From positions 3,968,001 through 4,032,000 of the forward strand of contig NZ_RBKS01000001.1 of the NCBI RefSeq assembly GCF_003634555.1: a stretch of DNA of 64,000 bases. The letters are read 5' to 3'. The notes below the pieces were generated by a model that worked only from the letters and a program-made list of their open reading frames with translations, was not told the origin of the DNA and ran no database searches. Shown in pieces: positions 24,034-32,228 of the stretch. How positions within the stretch are numbered: position 1 is the first letter of the stretch; the number at the start of each line of letters is the position of its first letter. The position numbers were made by a program, and so were the translations under genes. The stretch is from Frondihabitans australicus. GTDB taxonomy: Bacteria > Actinomycetota > Actinomycetes > Actinomycetales > Microbacteriaceae.

Positions 24034-25194
24034 ATGCTGTACCTCGACGCCGCCGCCACGTCGCCCGTCCGCCGCGAGGCGCTCGAGGCGATGTGGCCCT
24101 ACCTGACCGGCGACTTCGGCAACCCGTCGAGCCGCCACACCGTGGGGGAGTCCGCAGCGCGCGGGCTCGCCCGGGCGAGGGCGCAGGTGGCGGAGTTCCT
24201 CGGCTGCCGGCCAGCCGAGGTCGTCTTCACCGCGGGAGGCACCGAGGCCGACAACCTCGCCGTCAAGGGCATCGCCCTGGGGCAGCCGCGCGGCAGGCAC
24301 GTGGTGACGACGGCGATCGAGCACGAGGCCGTGCTCGAGTCGGTCGATCAGCTGCGGCGGCTCCACGGGTTCGAGGTCTCGTTCGTGCCGCTCACGCCCG
24401 AGGGCCTCGTGACCCCTGCCGCCCTGGAGTCGGTGCTGCGAGCCGACACGACGCTGGTCTCGATCGCCCACGCGAACAACGAGATCGGCACGGTGCAGGA
24501 TCTGGCGGCACTCTCGGCGGTGACCTCCTCGGCCGGCGTGCCCCTGCACACCGACGCCGTCCAGTCGGCGGGGGTGCTCTCGGTCGACGTCTCCGGAATC
24601 GGGGTGCAGGCGCTCTCGCTGTCGGGCCACAAGCTGGGGGCGCCGAAGGGGATCGGCGCCGTCTTCCTGAGTTCCCGGCTGGCCGTCGAGCCCGTGCTGA
24701 GCGGCGGCGGGCAGGAGCGCGGCCGACGGTCGGGCACCGAGAACGTCGCGGGCGCCGTCGCCCTCGGGGCGGCTGTCGAGCTGCTCGGCCGGGAGCGGGC
24801 CGCCGAAGCTCCCGGAGCCGAGGCGCCCGACGCCGCCTCGCGCCCCCGCGACGCTCTCATCGACGGCGTGCTGTCGGCGATACCGGAATCCGCGCTGACC
24901 GGCTCCCGCACCTCACGCCTTCCGCGGCACGCCTCGTTCGTGTTTTCGGGAGTAAGCGGCGAGTCCGTCCTCCTCGAGCTCGAGCGCCGCGGGGTCGTCT
25001 CGTCGAGCGGCTCCGCCTGCGCGGCGGGGAGGGACGAGCCCTCCCACGTCCTCACCGCGCTCGGGCTGGAGCCCGACCTCGCGGGCACGGCGGTCCGCTT
25101 CAGCTGGGGCGCCGACGTGAGCGGCGAGCAGCTCCACGGGGTCGTGGGGCTGCTCGCCGAGTCGGTGGCGGCGGTGCGGGGCATCGCCGTCTGA
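24034..25194 (+). CDS. Cysteine desulfurase (NifS/IscS-like)
   Basis: A 386-residue PLP enzyme that takes sulfur from cysteine. LYLDAAATSPV opens the domain; the PLP lysine is in LSGHKLGAPKGIGA, the histidine in AIEHEAVLES, and the persulfide cysteine in SSSGSACAAG. It starts 11 bp after nadC, and such a gene closing a nadABC operon is thought to supply sulfur for the NadA cluster. An Ala/Glu/Pro-rich loop near residue 255 is variable. It meets fruA tail to tail with only four bases between. Confidence 0.93.
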   Translation: MLYLDAAATSPVRREALEAMWPYLTGDFGNPSSRHTVGESAARGLARARAQVAEFLGCRPAEVVFTAGGTEADNLAVKGIALGQPRGRHVVTTAIEHEAVLESVDQLRRLHGFEVSFVPLTPEGLVTPAALESVLRADTTLVSIAHANNEIGTVQDLAALSAVTSSAGVPLHTDAVQSAGVLSVDVSGIGVQALSLSGHKLGAPKGIGAVFLSSRLAVEPVLSGGGQERGRRSGTENVAGAVALGAAVELLGRERAAEAPGAEAPDAASRPRDALIDGVLSAIPESALTGSRTSRLPRHASFVFSGVSGESVLLELERRGVVSSSGSACAAGRDEPSHVLTALGLEPDLAGTAVRFSWGADVSGEQLHGVVGLLAESVAAVRGIAV

Positions 25195-25198
25195 CCTG

Positions 25199-27298
25199 TT
25201 ACGCCGCGACAGGCTCCCGCACGTCCGCCGCCGTGGGCGCCGCCGCGCCGGCCTCGGCCTCGGCCGCCGTGATCGTCCCGGCCCGGCGCACGAAGCGCTT
25301 CAGCCCGACGAGCACGAAGGCCGACACGACGGTCCCGGCGAGGATCGCCACGATCCACATGAGCAGGTTGCCGATCGCGAAGAAGACGAAGATGCCGCCG
25401 TGCGGGGCCTGCGAGGTGACGTGCGCGCCCATCGAGATCGCGCCGGTGACGGCGCCGCCGACCATCGAGGCGGGGATCACGCGCAGCGGGTCGGCCGCGG
25501 CGAACGGGATCGCGCCCTCCGAGATGAACGACGCTCCGAGCAGCCAGGCGGCCGCGCCGTTGTTCCGCTCCACCTGGGTGAAGCCCTTCCGGTAGAGCAC
25601 CGTCGACGCGAAGGCCATCGCCAGGGGCGGCACCATGCCGGCGCCCATCACGGCGGCCATGATCTCGAGGGGTGCCGGGTGTGCCGCGGATCCTGCGGAC
25701 AGACCGGCCACCGCGAACGCGTAGGCGACCTTGTTGACCGGGCCGCCGAGGTCGAAGCACATCATGAGGCCGAGGATGATGCCGAGCACGATGGCGCCGG
25801 AGCCTGTGAGCGAGTTCAGCCACAGCGACAGCTCTTTGGTGAGCCAGGCGATCGGGCCGCCGAGCACGAGCAGGAGCAGGCCGGACGCCACGATCGAGGC
25901 GAACAGCGGGATGATCACGACGGGCATGAGGCCGCGGACGAAGCGGGGCACCTGGATCCTGCCGATGGCGTAGGCGATCGCACCGGCGAGGAGGCCGCCG
26001 ACCAGGCCGCCGAGAAAGCCGGCGCCGAGGAAGACGGCGACCGATCCGGCGACGAAGCCGGGCGCGATGCCGGGCCGGTCGGCAATGGCGTAGGCGATGA
26101 AGCCCGCCAGCGCCGGCACGAGGAACCCGAGCGACAGCCCACCGATCTCGAACGCCGCGGCGCCGAGGTACCAGTGGAGGCCCTGTGGCGGCAGGTGCAG
26201 GAGGTTGTAGTTCGTGAGCGCGTACACGGCGTTGTTGACCGTGTTGCCCGCCGCCGTCTTGGCGATGTTGTCGCCCGCGAGGAGGAATCCGAGGGCGATC
26301 AGGAGGCCGCCGCCCGCGACGAACGGGATCATGTACGACACGCCGGTGAGCAGCCAGGTCTTGAGCGACGAGCCGAAGCCGCGGCGCCCGGCCTGCATGG
26401 CCGGGCCGGTCGCGACGCCGGCGGCGCTGCCCGAGACACGTGCCGCGCGGGGGTCGCGGGCGGCGACGAGCGCCTCCTCGACCATGCGGTCGGGCTCGTC
26501 CACTCCGCGCTTGACCGGGCCCTGGACGACCGGCTTGCCGGCGAACCGCGCCTTGTCGCGGACGTCGACGTCGACGGCGAAGATGACGGCGTCGGCGGCG
26601 GCGATGACGGCAGGATCCAGCGGCGTCACCTGGCCCGACCCCTGAGTCTCGATCTGCAGGTCGGCGCCCGCCCGGGTCGCCGCGGCCACGAGGGCGTCCG
26701 CCGCCATGTAGGTGTGCGCGATGCCGGTGGGGCACGCCGTGACGCCGACGAGTCGGATGCGGTCGGCGGAGGCCGCGGGGCCGCCGGTCGCGGCGGCGGC
26801 AGCCGTCGGCGCCGCCGTGCCGGTCACGCCGCGGGCCGCGTCGACCTCGCCGCCGACCTCGGAGTCGACGAGCGCGACGATGTCGGCCGGCGTCGCGGCG
26901 GCCCGCAGGGCCGCGGTGAAGTCGTCGCGGATGAGCGCGCGGGCGAGGGTCGAGAGCACCGTCATGTGGTCGCCGTCGGCGCCCTCGGGCACCGCGATCA
27001 TGAAGACGATGTCGGCGTCGCCGTCGGGGGCGCCGAACGGCACCTTCCGGGCGAGGCGCGAGAACGAGAGGGTCGGCTCGGTGACCGAGGCGGAGCGGGC
27101 GTGAGGGATCGCGATGCCGCCGGGCACGCCCGTGCCGACGGAGGCCTCGCGGGCGATGGCGTCGGCCGCGAGCGAGTCCGCCGATCCTGCGCGACCGGCT
27201 GCGGCCACGCGCGCCGCGAGGGCGTGGATGACGTCGGACGACGTGCCGCCCAGGTCTTCGTCGAGACCGACGAGGTCGGTGCTGATGAGGGTGGACAT
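25199..27298 (-). CDS. fruA: PTS fructose transporter subunit IIABC
   Basis: A 699-residue membrane transporter with all three EII parts in one chain. EIIA (residues 1-150) has phospho-His66 in AIPHARS; EIIB (about 180-280) has phospho-Cys189 in VTACPTGIAHTYMAA; EIIC (about 310-680) has some ten helices with IPFVAGGGLLIALGF and MCFDLGGPVNKVAYAF, and ISEGAIPFAAADP. It imports fructose and phosphorylates it to fructose 1-phosphate. An Ala/Thr-rich linker joins EIIA and EIIB. AAAGGAG supports the ATG. It is the last gene of fruR-fruK-fruA. Confidence 0.96.
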   Translation of the reverse strand: MSTLISTDLVGLDEDLGGTSSDVIHALAARVAAAGRAGSADSLAADAIAREASVGTGVPGGIAIPHARSASVTEPTLSFSRLARKVPFGAPDGDADIVFMIAVPEGADGDHMTVLSTLARALIRDDFTAALRAAATPADIVALVDSEVGGEVDAARGVTGTAAPTAAAAATGGPAASADRIRLVGVTACPTGIAHTYMAADALVAAATRAGADLQIETQGSGQVTPLDPAVIAAADAVIFAVDVDVRDKARFAGKPVVQGPVKRGVDEPDRMVEEALVAARDPRAARVSGSAAGVATGPAMQAGRRGFGSSLKTWLLTGVSYMIPFVAGGGLLIALGFLLAGDNIAKTAAGNTVNNAVYALTNYNLLHLPPQGLHWYLGAAAFEIGGLSLGFLVPALAGFIAYAIADRPGIAPGFVAGSVAVFLGAGFLGGLVGGLLAGAIAYAIGRIQVPRFVRGLMPVVIIPLFASIVASGLLLLVLGGPIAWLTKELSLWLNSLTGSGAIVLGIILGLMMCFDLGGPVNKVAYAFAVAGLSAGSAAHPAPLEIMAAVMGAGMVPPLAMAFASTVLYRKGFTQVERNNGAAAWLLGASFISEGAIPFAAADPLRVIPASMVGGAVTGAISMGAHVTSQAPHGGIFVFFAIGNLLMWIVAILAGTVVSAFVLVGLKRFVRRAGTITAAEAEAGAAAPTAADVREPVAA

Positions 27299-27346
27299 GG
27301 GGTGAGCTCCTTTGCTGCGGGGGAGGTGTGAGGTGTGCGGGGAGGG

Positions 27347-28315
27347 TCAGGACGCCGTCTCGCGCTGCACGGCGACGACGTCGATCAGCTCGGGGTGGGT
27401 CTGGTCGAGGGTGGGCACGACGCTGCCGGGCAGCGACGCGGCCGCCGCGCCGGAGGCGACGGCCTGGGCGAGGCGACGGGGCGGGGTGGCCCCGGCGGTC
27501 TCGGCGAGGAGGTAGCCGGCGAGCGACGAGTCGCCTGCGCCGACGGTCGAGAGGGCTTCGATGCGGGGCGCCGCGGCGAACCACGCGCCGGCGCCGTCGC
27601 CCTCGACGAGCACGGCCCCGTGCGCGCCGAGCGTCAGCAGTACCGTGCCGACGCCACGGGACTGCAGGAGCCGAGCCCCCGCCACCGCGGCGGAGCGATC
27701 GGCCTCGTAGACGGCCGGGTCGCCCCCGACGATCTCGGCGAGCTCCTCGGCGTTCGGCTTGACGAGGTCGACGCGCAGCCCCGAGTCGATCAGGGCGCGG
27801 AACGGCGCGCCCGACGAGTCGACGGCGATGCGCGGGGCCTGGTCGCCGCAGACGAGGCGGACGGCCTGCACGATCCCGGCGAGGAAGTCGTCCGGCAGCC
27901 CCGGCGGAAGCGATCCGGCGAGCACCAGCCAGTCGGCCGAGCGGGCGTGCTCGACGACGAGGTCGAGCAGGGCGATCGCGTGCTTTCCGAGGTCGGGCCC
28001 GGGCTCGTTGATCTTGGTGGTGGTGCCGTCGGGCTCGGTCACGGTGACGTTGGCGCGCAGGCGGCCCTCGATGGGCAGCGAGACCGTGCTCACGCCTCGG
28101 GCCCGCAGACCGGCCAGCACGGGGTCGTCGAGACCGCCGGGCAAGATCGCGACCGTGTCGGCTCCTGCGGCCGCCAGCGCCCGTGAGACGTTCACGCCCT
28201 TCCCGCCGGGCTCGTCGGTGGTGCGGATCGACCGCTGCACCGCGCCGCGCACCAGGGGCGACGACAGCTCGATCGTACGGTCGAGGGAGGGGTTCGGGGT
28301 GACGGTGATGATCAC
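27347..28315 (-). CDS. fruK: 1-phosphofructokinase
   Basis: A 322-residue PfkB-family kinase that turns fructose 1-phosphate into fructose 1,6-bisphosphate. IITVTPNPSLDRTIEL and EPGGKGVNVSRAL are the N-terminal family signatures; ADWLVLAGSLPPGLP and the ATP/anion-hole motif LSTVGAGDSSLAGYL (catalytic Asp) follow. Its GTG overlaps the fruR stop (GTGA), so it is translated in coupling with the regulator, and fruA follows 48 bp downstream. Confidence 0.95.
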   Translation of the reverse strand: MIITVTPNPSLDRTIELSSPLVRGAVQRSIRTTDEPGGKGVNVSRALAAAGADTVAILPGGLDDPVLAGLRARGVSTVSLPIEGRLRANVTVTEPDGTTTKINEPGPDLGKHAIALLDLVVEHARSADWLVLAGSLPPGLPDDFLAGIVQAVRLVCGDQAPRIAVDSSGAPFRALIDSGLRVDLVKPNAEELAEIVGGDPAVYEADRSAAVAGARLLQSRGVGTVLLTLGAHGAVLVEGDGAGAWFAAAPRIEALSTVGAGDSSLAGYLLAETAGATPPRRLAQAVASGAAAASLPGSVVPTLDQTHPELIDVVAVQRETAS

Positions 28316-29100
28316 GCGACGATCACCTCCACGTCCGACTCGGCGAGGGCTCCGGCGAGGTCGGCGGGCGGGGCCGTGTCGGTGACGAGCGTATCGACCT
28401 CGTCGAGGCGGGCGAAGCGGGTGAGCGCCTCGGCGCCGTGCTTGGTCTGGTCGGCGAGGGCCACGACGCGTCGGGCGGCGCGGACGTAGGCGGTCTTCAC
28501 GGCGCCCTCGAGCTCGTCGGGCGTGGAGAGGCCGAAGCCGGCCGAGATGCCGTTGGTGCCGACGAAGGCGATGTCGGGGCGGAGGGCCGAGATCTGCTCG
28601 ACCGTGGCGGTGCCGACGGCGGCGCTGGTGAGTCCGCGCACCCGGCCGCCGAGCAGACGGAGGTCGATGTGCGGGCTGTGCTGCAGCGTCGCCGCGATCG
28701 GCACGGCGTTCGTGATGACGGTGAGAAGGCGGCCGGGCTCGGCGGGCTCCCACGAGGCGAGGTGCACGGCGACGGCTGCTGTGGTGGTGCCGGCGTCGAG
28801 CGCGACGGACCCGGCGAAAGTGGGCGGCACGAGCCTCGCGGCCGCCAACGCGATCGCGGCCTTGCCGGGGGTGTGCTGCGCCTGCCGCTCGTCGAAGCTC
28901 GACTCCGAGACGCTCGAGTGACCCGCGGCGACGGCACCGCCGTGGACCCGCTGCAGCACCCCGGCCTGCTCGAGGGCGTCGAGGTCGCGGCGGATCGTCT
29001 CGGTCGTGACGTCGAACCGCGAGGCCAGGTCGGCGACGACGACGCGCCCTTCGTCGCGGAGGAGCTCGGTGATCGAGTCGTGTCGCTCCAGTGCGTACAT
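28312..29100 (-). CDS. fruR: DeoR-family regulator of the fructose operon
   Basis: A 262-residue repressor. The DeoR helix-turn-helix is at the start (RHDSITELLRDEGRVVVADLASRFDV, with VTTETIRRDLDALE), and the C-terminal sugar-phosphate sensor has VALDAGTTTAAVA, VITNAVPIA, VGTNGISAGFGL and ALADQTKHG. Its effector is probably fructose 1-phosphate. The ATG at 29100 follows GGAGG by eight bases and begins the canonical MYALERH; longer in-frame starts would lie inside the promoter. It leads the fruRKA operon. Confidence 0.92.
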   Translation of the reverse strand: MYALERHDSITELLRDEGRVVVADLASRFDVTTETIRRDLDALEQAGVLQRVHGGAVAAGHSSVSESSFDERQAQHTPGKAAIALAAARLVPPTFAGSVALDAGTTTAAVAVHLASWEPAEPGRLLTVITNAVPIAATLQHSPHIDLRLLGGRVRGLTSAAVGTATVEQISALRPDIAFVGTNGISAGFGLSTPDELEGAVKTAYVRAARRVVALADQTKHGAEALTRFARLDEVDTLVTDTAPPADLAGALAESDVEVIVA

Positions 29101-29126
29101 CCGGTGACCTCCGCGTCGCCTGCTCG

Positions 29127-29202
29127 TGTGGTTCTCGTTGCGTTTCACGAGACGATAGGCCTCTTTCACAACTAAAGCAAGATGAACACAGAAAGAACCA
29201 CA
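29127..29202. promoter_or_regulatory. Inverted repeat flanking the fru promoter
   Basis: TGTGGTTCT (29127-29135) and AGAACCACA (29194-29202) are perfect reverse complements about 58 bp apart and enclose the promoter. This fits two FruR half-sites forming a repression loop, though the binding is inferred. Confidence 0.45.
29152..29180 (-). promoter_or_regulatory. fruRKA promoter
   Basis: Minus-strand TTGCTT (29175-29180) and TATCGT (29152-29157) are exactly 17 bases apart, giving a leader of about 50 nt to the fruR ATG. Confidence 0.6.
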
Positions 29203-29231
29203 TGTGTCGATCGGGTCGCAGGATCCCCACG

Positions 29232-29237
29232 TACGCT
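29232..29237 (+). promoter_or_regulatory. Leaderless -10 box of the 227-aa gene
   Basis: TACGCT, six bases, then ATG at 29244. One core GCAGGATC word lies just upstream. Confidence 0.5.
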
Positions 29238-29243
29238 CGCCCC

Positions 29244-29927
29244 ATGCCTCCCGCCGACGATCGCTTCACCGGCCGCATCGCCGGCGTGGGCACGCGGCTG
29301 GCCGGCTCCGGCGCCCCTGACCGAGCCGACGGCGCACCCGGACCCCGGTTCGTCGTCGGCATGTGGGCGGAGTCGCCGCTCGGACGGTTCTGCGACGTGA
29401 TGGTCGAGACCCCGGCGGGCCGTCGGATCCTGCTGGCGCCTCGCGACGACGTGGCGGACTACGTGTCGGGCACCTACACGTTCGACGAGGTCCGCGTGAT
29501 GCCGGTCTCGTGGCGGAAGATCGACGGCGGCCTCGGCGTGACGGCCGGCGACGTGCTCGACCTGAGGCTCGGCATCGGCGCGATCACGCCGCTCGGGATG
29601 CTGCTGCGAGCGGTGCCCCGACCACTCGCGACGTCGCCGGCGTGGCTGACCGCGATCGACCCGGTGGCACGACTGCTCGTCCCAGGCGCGGCGACAGCCG
29701 GCTCGGCCGGGGGAGGCCGCCGCGAGTTCTACGGCGTCACGCTCGCGCGCCGCATCACCTCGTTGACCGGCACCGTCGTGCTCACGCACGGCACAGCGGC
29801 GCAGGAGCTGACGGGGCCGGCGCCCCTGGCACCTCCCGTGCGGTTCGGCTTCGCGTCGGCTCCTGCGGCCCCCACGCTCGTCGACGTGACGACCACCATC
29901 CGCACCCCGCGCGCTCGACCGGAGTAG
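29244..29927 (+). CDS. Hypothetical protein (227 aa)
   Basis: I do not recognise this family. The 227-residue product is soluble, with no signal peptide and only weakly hydrophobic stretches. Segments that look structured are RFVVGMWAESPLGRFCDVMVE, RRILLAPRDDVADYVSGTYTFDEV and the late EFYGVTLARRITSLTG; the end is Pro/Ala-rich. It reads as a mostly beta protein. The ATG follows TACGCT at the leaderless distance. It is divergent from fruR and lies nine bases ahead of a VOC-family gene, with which it may be co-transcribed. Confidence 0.7.
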   Translation: MPPADDRFTGRIAGVGTRLAGSGAPDRADGAPGPRFVVGMWAESPLGRFCDVMVETPAGRRILLAPRDDVADYVSGTYTFDEVRVMPVSWRKIDGGLGVTAGDVLDLRLGIGAITPLGMLLRAVPRPLATSPAWLTAIDPVARLLVPGAATAGSAGGGRREFYGVTLARRITSLTGTVVLTHGTAAQELTGPAPLAPPVRFGFASAPAAPTLVDVTTTIRTPRARPE

Positions 29928-29936
29928 ACACGGCGC

Positions 29937-30299
29937 ATGAGCGTGCGCTGGTACAGCATCGTGATCGACACCCCGGACCCCCTCGGGCTCGCGACGTGGT
30001 GGAGCAAGACCCTCGGCTGGCCGGTGATCTACGAGGGCGACGGCGAGGCGGTCGTGTCGGAGTCCGAGACGCACGAGCCGGGGCTCTGCTTCGTGAAGGT
30101 CGACGACCCGAAGACGGTCAAGAATCGGCTCCATATCGACCTGGCGTCGTGGCCCGACGACGATCAGGAGGCCGAGGTGCAGAGGCTCCTCGACCGCGGG
30201 GCGACCCGCGTCGACGTCGGGCAGGGCGACGTGAGCTGGGTGGTGCTCGCCGACCCCGAGGGCAACGAGTTCTGCGTGCTCACGCCCCGCGACGTCTGA
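29937..30299 (+). CDS. VOC-family (glyoxalase-like) protein
   Basis: A 120-residue single-domain protein of the vicinal-oxygen-chelate fold: VRWYSIVIDTPDPLGLATWWSKTLGW is the first beta-alpha-beta unit, RLHIDLASWPDDDQEAEVQRLLDRGA the second, and VVLADPEGNEFCVLTPR the closing strand with the usual Asp-Pro-Glu-Gly-Asn-Glu. Members include glyoxalases and resistance proteins; metal residues are only partly evident, so substrate is unknown. It follows the 227-aa gene by nine bases and converges on the FAA-hydrolase gene. Confidence 0.82.
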   Translation: MSVRWYSIVIDTPDPLGLATWWSKTLGWPVIYEGDGEAVVSESETHEPGLCFVKVDDPKTVKNRLHIDLASWPDDDQEAEVQRLLDRGATRVDVGQGDVSWVVLADPEGNEFCVLTPRDV

Positions 30300-30311
30300 G
30301 CGCGTTCGGCA

Positions 30312-31037
30312 CTACGCGGCGGGCGCCTCGCCCACGACGAACGAGAACTCGCCGAGCCCGTCGATGCCGCCGGTGACCGTGTCGCCGGGAACGATCGGTC
30401 CGACGCCCGATGGCGTGCCCGTGAAGATCAGGTCGCCGGGCGCGAGCTCCCAGGCGCGGGAGGCGGCGGCGATGACGTCGGCGACCGGCCAGATCATCTG
30501 GTCGAGGTCGCCGTCCTGCTTCACGGCGCCGTTGACCGCGAGCCACACCCGGCCGGCGGCGGGCACCCGGCCGGCGTCGGCACCTCCGGAAACGGCTCCG
30601 GCGGGCACCAGTGGCGCCACCGGCGCCGAGGCGTCGAAGCCCTTCGAGAGGTCCCACGGCCGCCGGGTGTCCTTGGCTTCCTGCTGCCGATCGCGACGGG
30701 TGAGGTCGACCCCGACGCCGTAGCCCCAGACGTGGTCGAGAGCCGATTCCGGAGTAATCGACGCGCCGCCGACCCCGATGGCCACGACGAGCTCCACCTC
30801 GTACTCCAGCTGCGCCGTCACGGTCGGGTAGGGCACGGTGCCCGAGGCCGGGACGACGGCGTCGCCCGGCTTCGCGAAGAAGAACGGCGGCTCGCGGTCG
30901 GGGTCGGACCCCATCTCGCGCGCGTGGTCGGCGTAGTTGCGGCCGACGCAGAGGATGCGTCGCACGGGGAAGCGCGCCGACGACCCGGCGACCGCCACCG
31001 AAGGAACCTCGGGCGGCGTGACGACGTAGTCGCTCAT
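30312..31037 (-). CDS. Fumarylacetoacetate-hydrolase family protein
   Basis: A 241-residue enzyme. RILCVGRNYADHAREMG, PPFFFAKPGDAVV, LEYEVELVVAIG (metal-binding Glu pair) and LIFTGTPSGVGPI are the FAH hallmarks. Relatives hydrolyse acylpyruvates or decarboxylate oxaloacetate with Mg. The ATG overlaps the TGA of the upstream dehydrogenase (ATGA), so both are one operon, perhaps for breakdown of a 2-oxo or 2-hydroxy acid. A loop of about 20 residues (residues 150-175) is Ala/Gly-rich. Confidence 0.9.
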   Translation of the reverse strand: MSDYVVTPPEVPSVAVAGSSARFPVRRILCVGRNYADHAREMGSDPDREPPFFFAKPGDAVVPASGTVPYPTVTAQLEYEVELVVAIGVGGASITPESALDHVWGYGVGVDLTRRDRQQEAKDTRRPWDLSKGFDASAPVAPLVPAGAVSGGADAGRVPAAGRVWLAVNGAVKQDGDLDQMIWPVADVIAAASRAWELAPGDLIFTGTPSGVGPIVPGDTVTGGIDGLGEFSFVVGEAPAA

Positions 31038-31987
31038 GCCGAAAGCTCCCGGATCGGCGCGCCCGACTCGAACGCGAGGATGTCTTCGACGCTCTGCCCG
31101 TAGAAGTCGCGGTAGACGTCGTGCACCACGTAGCCGATGTGGGGCAGCAGGATCACGTTCGACAGGCTCCGCAGCGGATCCGCCGCCGGCAGCGGCTCGA
31201 CGTCGAACACGTCCAGAGCCGCCCCGGCGAGCGTGTCGACCATGAGCGCCATGACGAGCGCCTCGGCGTCGACGATCGGCCCGCGCGAGGTGTTCACGAG
31301 GTAGGCGGTGCCCTTCATGAGCGCGAGGTCGTCGGCGCCGATGAGGCCGCGCGACGACTCGGTCAGGGGAACGTGCACCGAGACGAAGTCGCTGGTCTCG
31401 AACAGCTCCTGCTTCGACACGGCCTGGACGCCGAACTCCGCGGCGCGCGACGGGGTGAGGTGCGGGCTCCAGGCGACCACGTGCATCCTGAAGGCCAGGG
31501 CCAGCTCGGCCACCCACTGGCCCTGCTTGCCGAGACCGACGAGACCCAGCGTCTTGCCCTCGAGGCGCGTGCCGATCGTGTGCTGCCAGCCGCCCTCGTG
31601 CATCGAGCGGTCTTCGGCGACGACGTTGCGGGCGAGGGCGACGAGGAGCCCCATGGTGAGCTCGGCGACCTCGCGGCCCGAGCCCGTGGTGCCCGAGACC
31701 ACGATTCCCCGGGCCCGGGCGGCCGCCACGTCGATCGAGGCGTTCGCCATGCCGGTGGTCACGAGCAGCTTGAGCGCCGGCAGCCGGTCGAGCACCGAGG
31801 CCGGGAAGGCGGTGCGCTCGCGCATGGCCACGACGATCTCCGACGAGGCCAGCCGCTCGATCAGCTCGTCGCCCTCGAGATGGGAGGTCACGACGTCGAT
31901 CTCGTACCTCTCGGCGACGCCGCTCCAGTCGGCGGAGGAGAGGGCGACGCTCTGGTAGTCGTCGAGGATGGTCACTCTGGCGGGCAT
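31034..31987 (-). CDS. D-2-hydroxyacid dehydrogenase
   Basis: A 317-residue NAD-dependent dehydrogenase of the glyoxylate reductase/SerA group. The Rossmann box is LGLVGLGKQGQWVAEL, the catalytic Arg in VNTSRGPIVDAEAL, Glu in ALDVFDVEPLP and His in LLPHIGYV. It interconverts a 2-hydroxy acid and a 2-oxo acid; which one is unknown. The ATG at 31987 stands six bases after TACCCT, a leaderless layout, and a longer in-frame reading upstream has no family similarity. It is translationally coupled to the FAA-hydrolase gene. Confidence 0.92.
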   Translation of the reverse strand: MPARVTILDDYQSVALSSADWSGVAERYEIDVVTSHLEGDELIERLASSEIVVAMRERTAFPASVLDRLPALKLLVTTGMANASIDVAAARARGIVVSGTTGSGREVAELTMGLLVALARNVVAEDRSMHEGGWQHTIGTRLEGKTLGLVGLGKQGQWVAELALAFRMHVVAWSPHLTPSRAAEFGVQAVSKQELFETSDFVSVHVPLTESSRGLIGADDLALMKGTAYLVNTSRGPIVDAEALVMALMVDTLAGAALDVFDVEPLPAADPLRSLSNVILLPHIGYVVHDVYRDFYGQSVEDILAFESGAPIRELSA

Positions 31988-31993
31988 GATGCC

Positions 31994-31999
31994 AGGGTA
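31994..31999 (-). promoter_or_regulatory. Leaderless -10 box of the dehydrogenase/FAA-hydrolase operon
   Basis: TACCCT on the minus strand, then GGCATC and the ATG at 31987. Confidence 0.5.
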
Positions 32000-32022
32000 A
32001 CGGCCAGGTGAATCCTTTCCCC

Positions 32023-32057
32023 GGGGTACAGGGGTACAAGGCAGACAAACCTGTCTG
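32023..32057. promoter_or_regulatory. Repeat cluster upstream of the polysaccharide operon
   Basis: GGGGTACA stands twice in tandem (32023-32038), and CAGACA-AACC-TGTCTG forms a perfect inverted repeat (32042-32057), ending 16 bases before the -35. These are good operator candidates; no regulator gene is adjacent. Confidence 0.5.
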
Positions 32058-32073
32058 TCACCCCAAAGCGTCA

Positions 32074-32102
32074 TTGTGGCTCACAGGTGCCTCCCCTAGC
32101 GT
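32074..32102 (+). promoter_or_regulatory. Promoter of the surface-polysaccharide operon
   Basis: TTGTGG (32074-32079) and TAGCGT (32097-32102) are 17 bases apart. The transcript would have an untranslated leader of about 120 nt before the ATG at 32229; no obvious hairpin attenuator was recognised in it. Confidence 0.55.
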
Positions 32103-32228
32103 GGAACCACCGATGACGGCCCCGCCTCTCGGGCCACACCCACGAATCGGCAACTGCCTCGGAACCCGAACCGACAGGACACCAGCGCGAATGCGGCACC
32201 ACGACCAGAGCCTCCGGACGACCATCCG

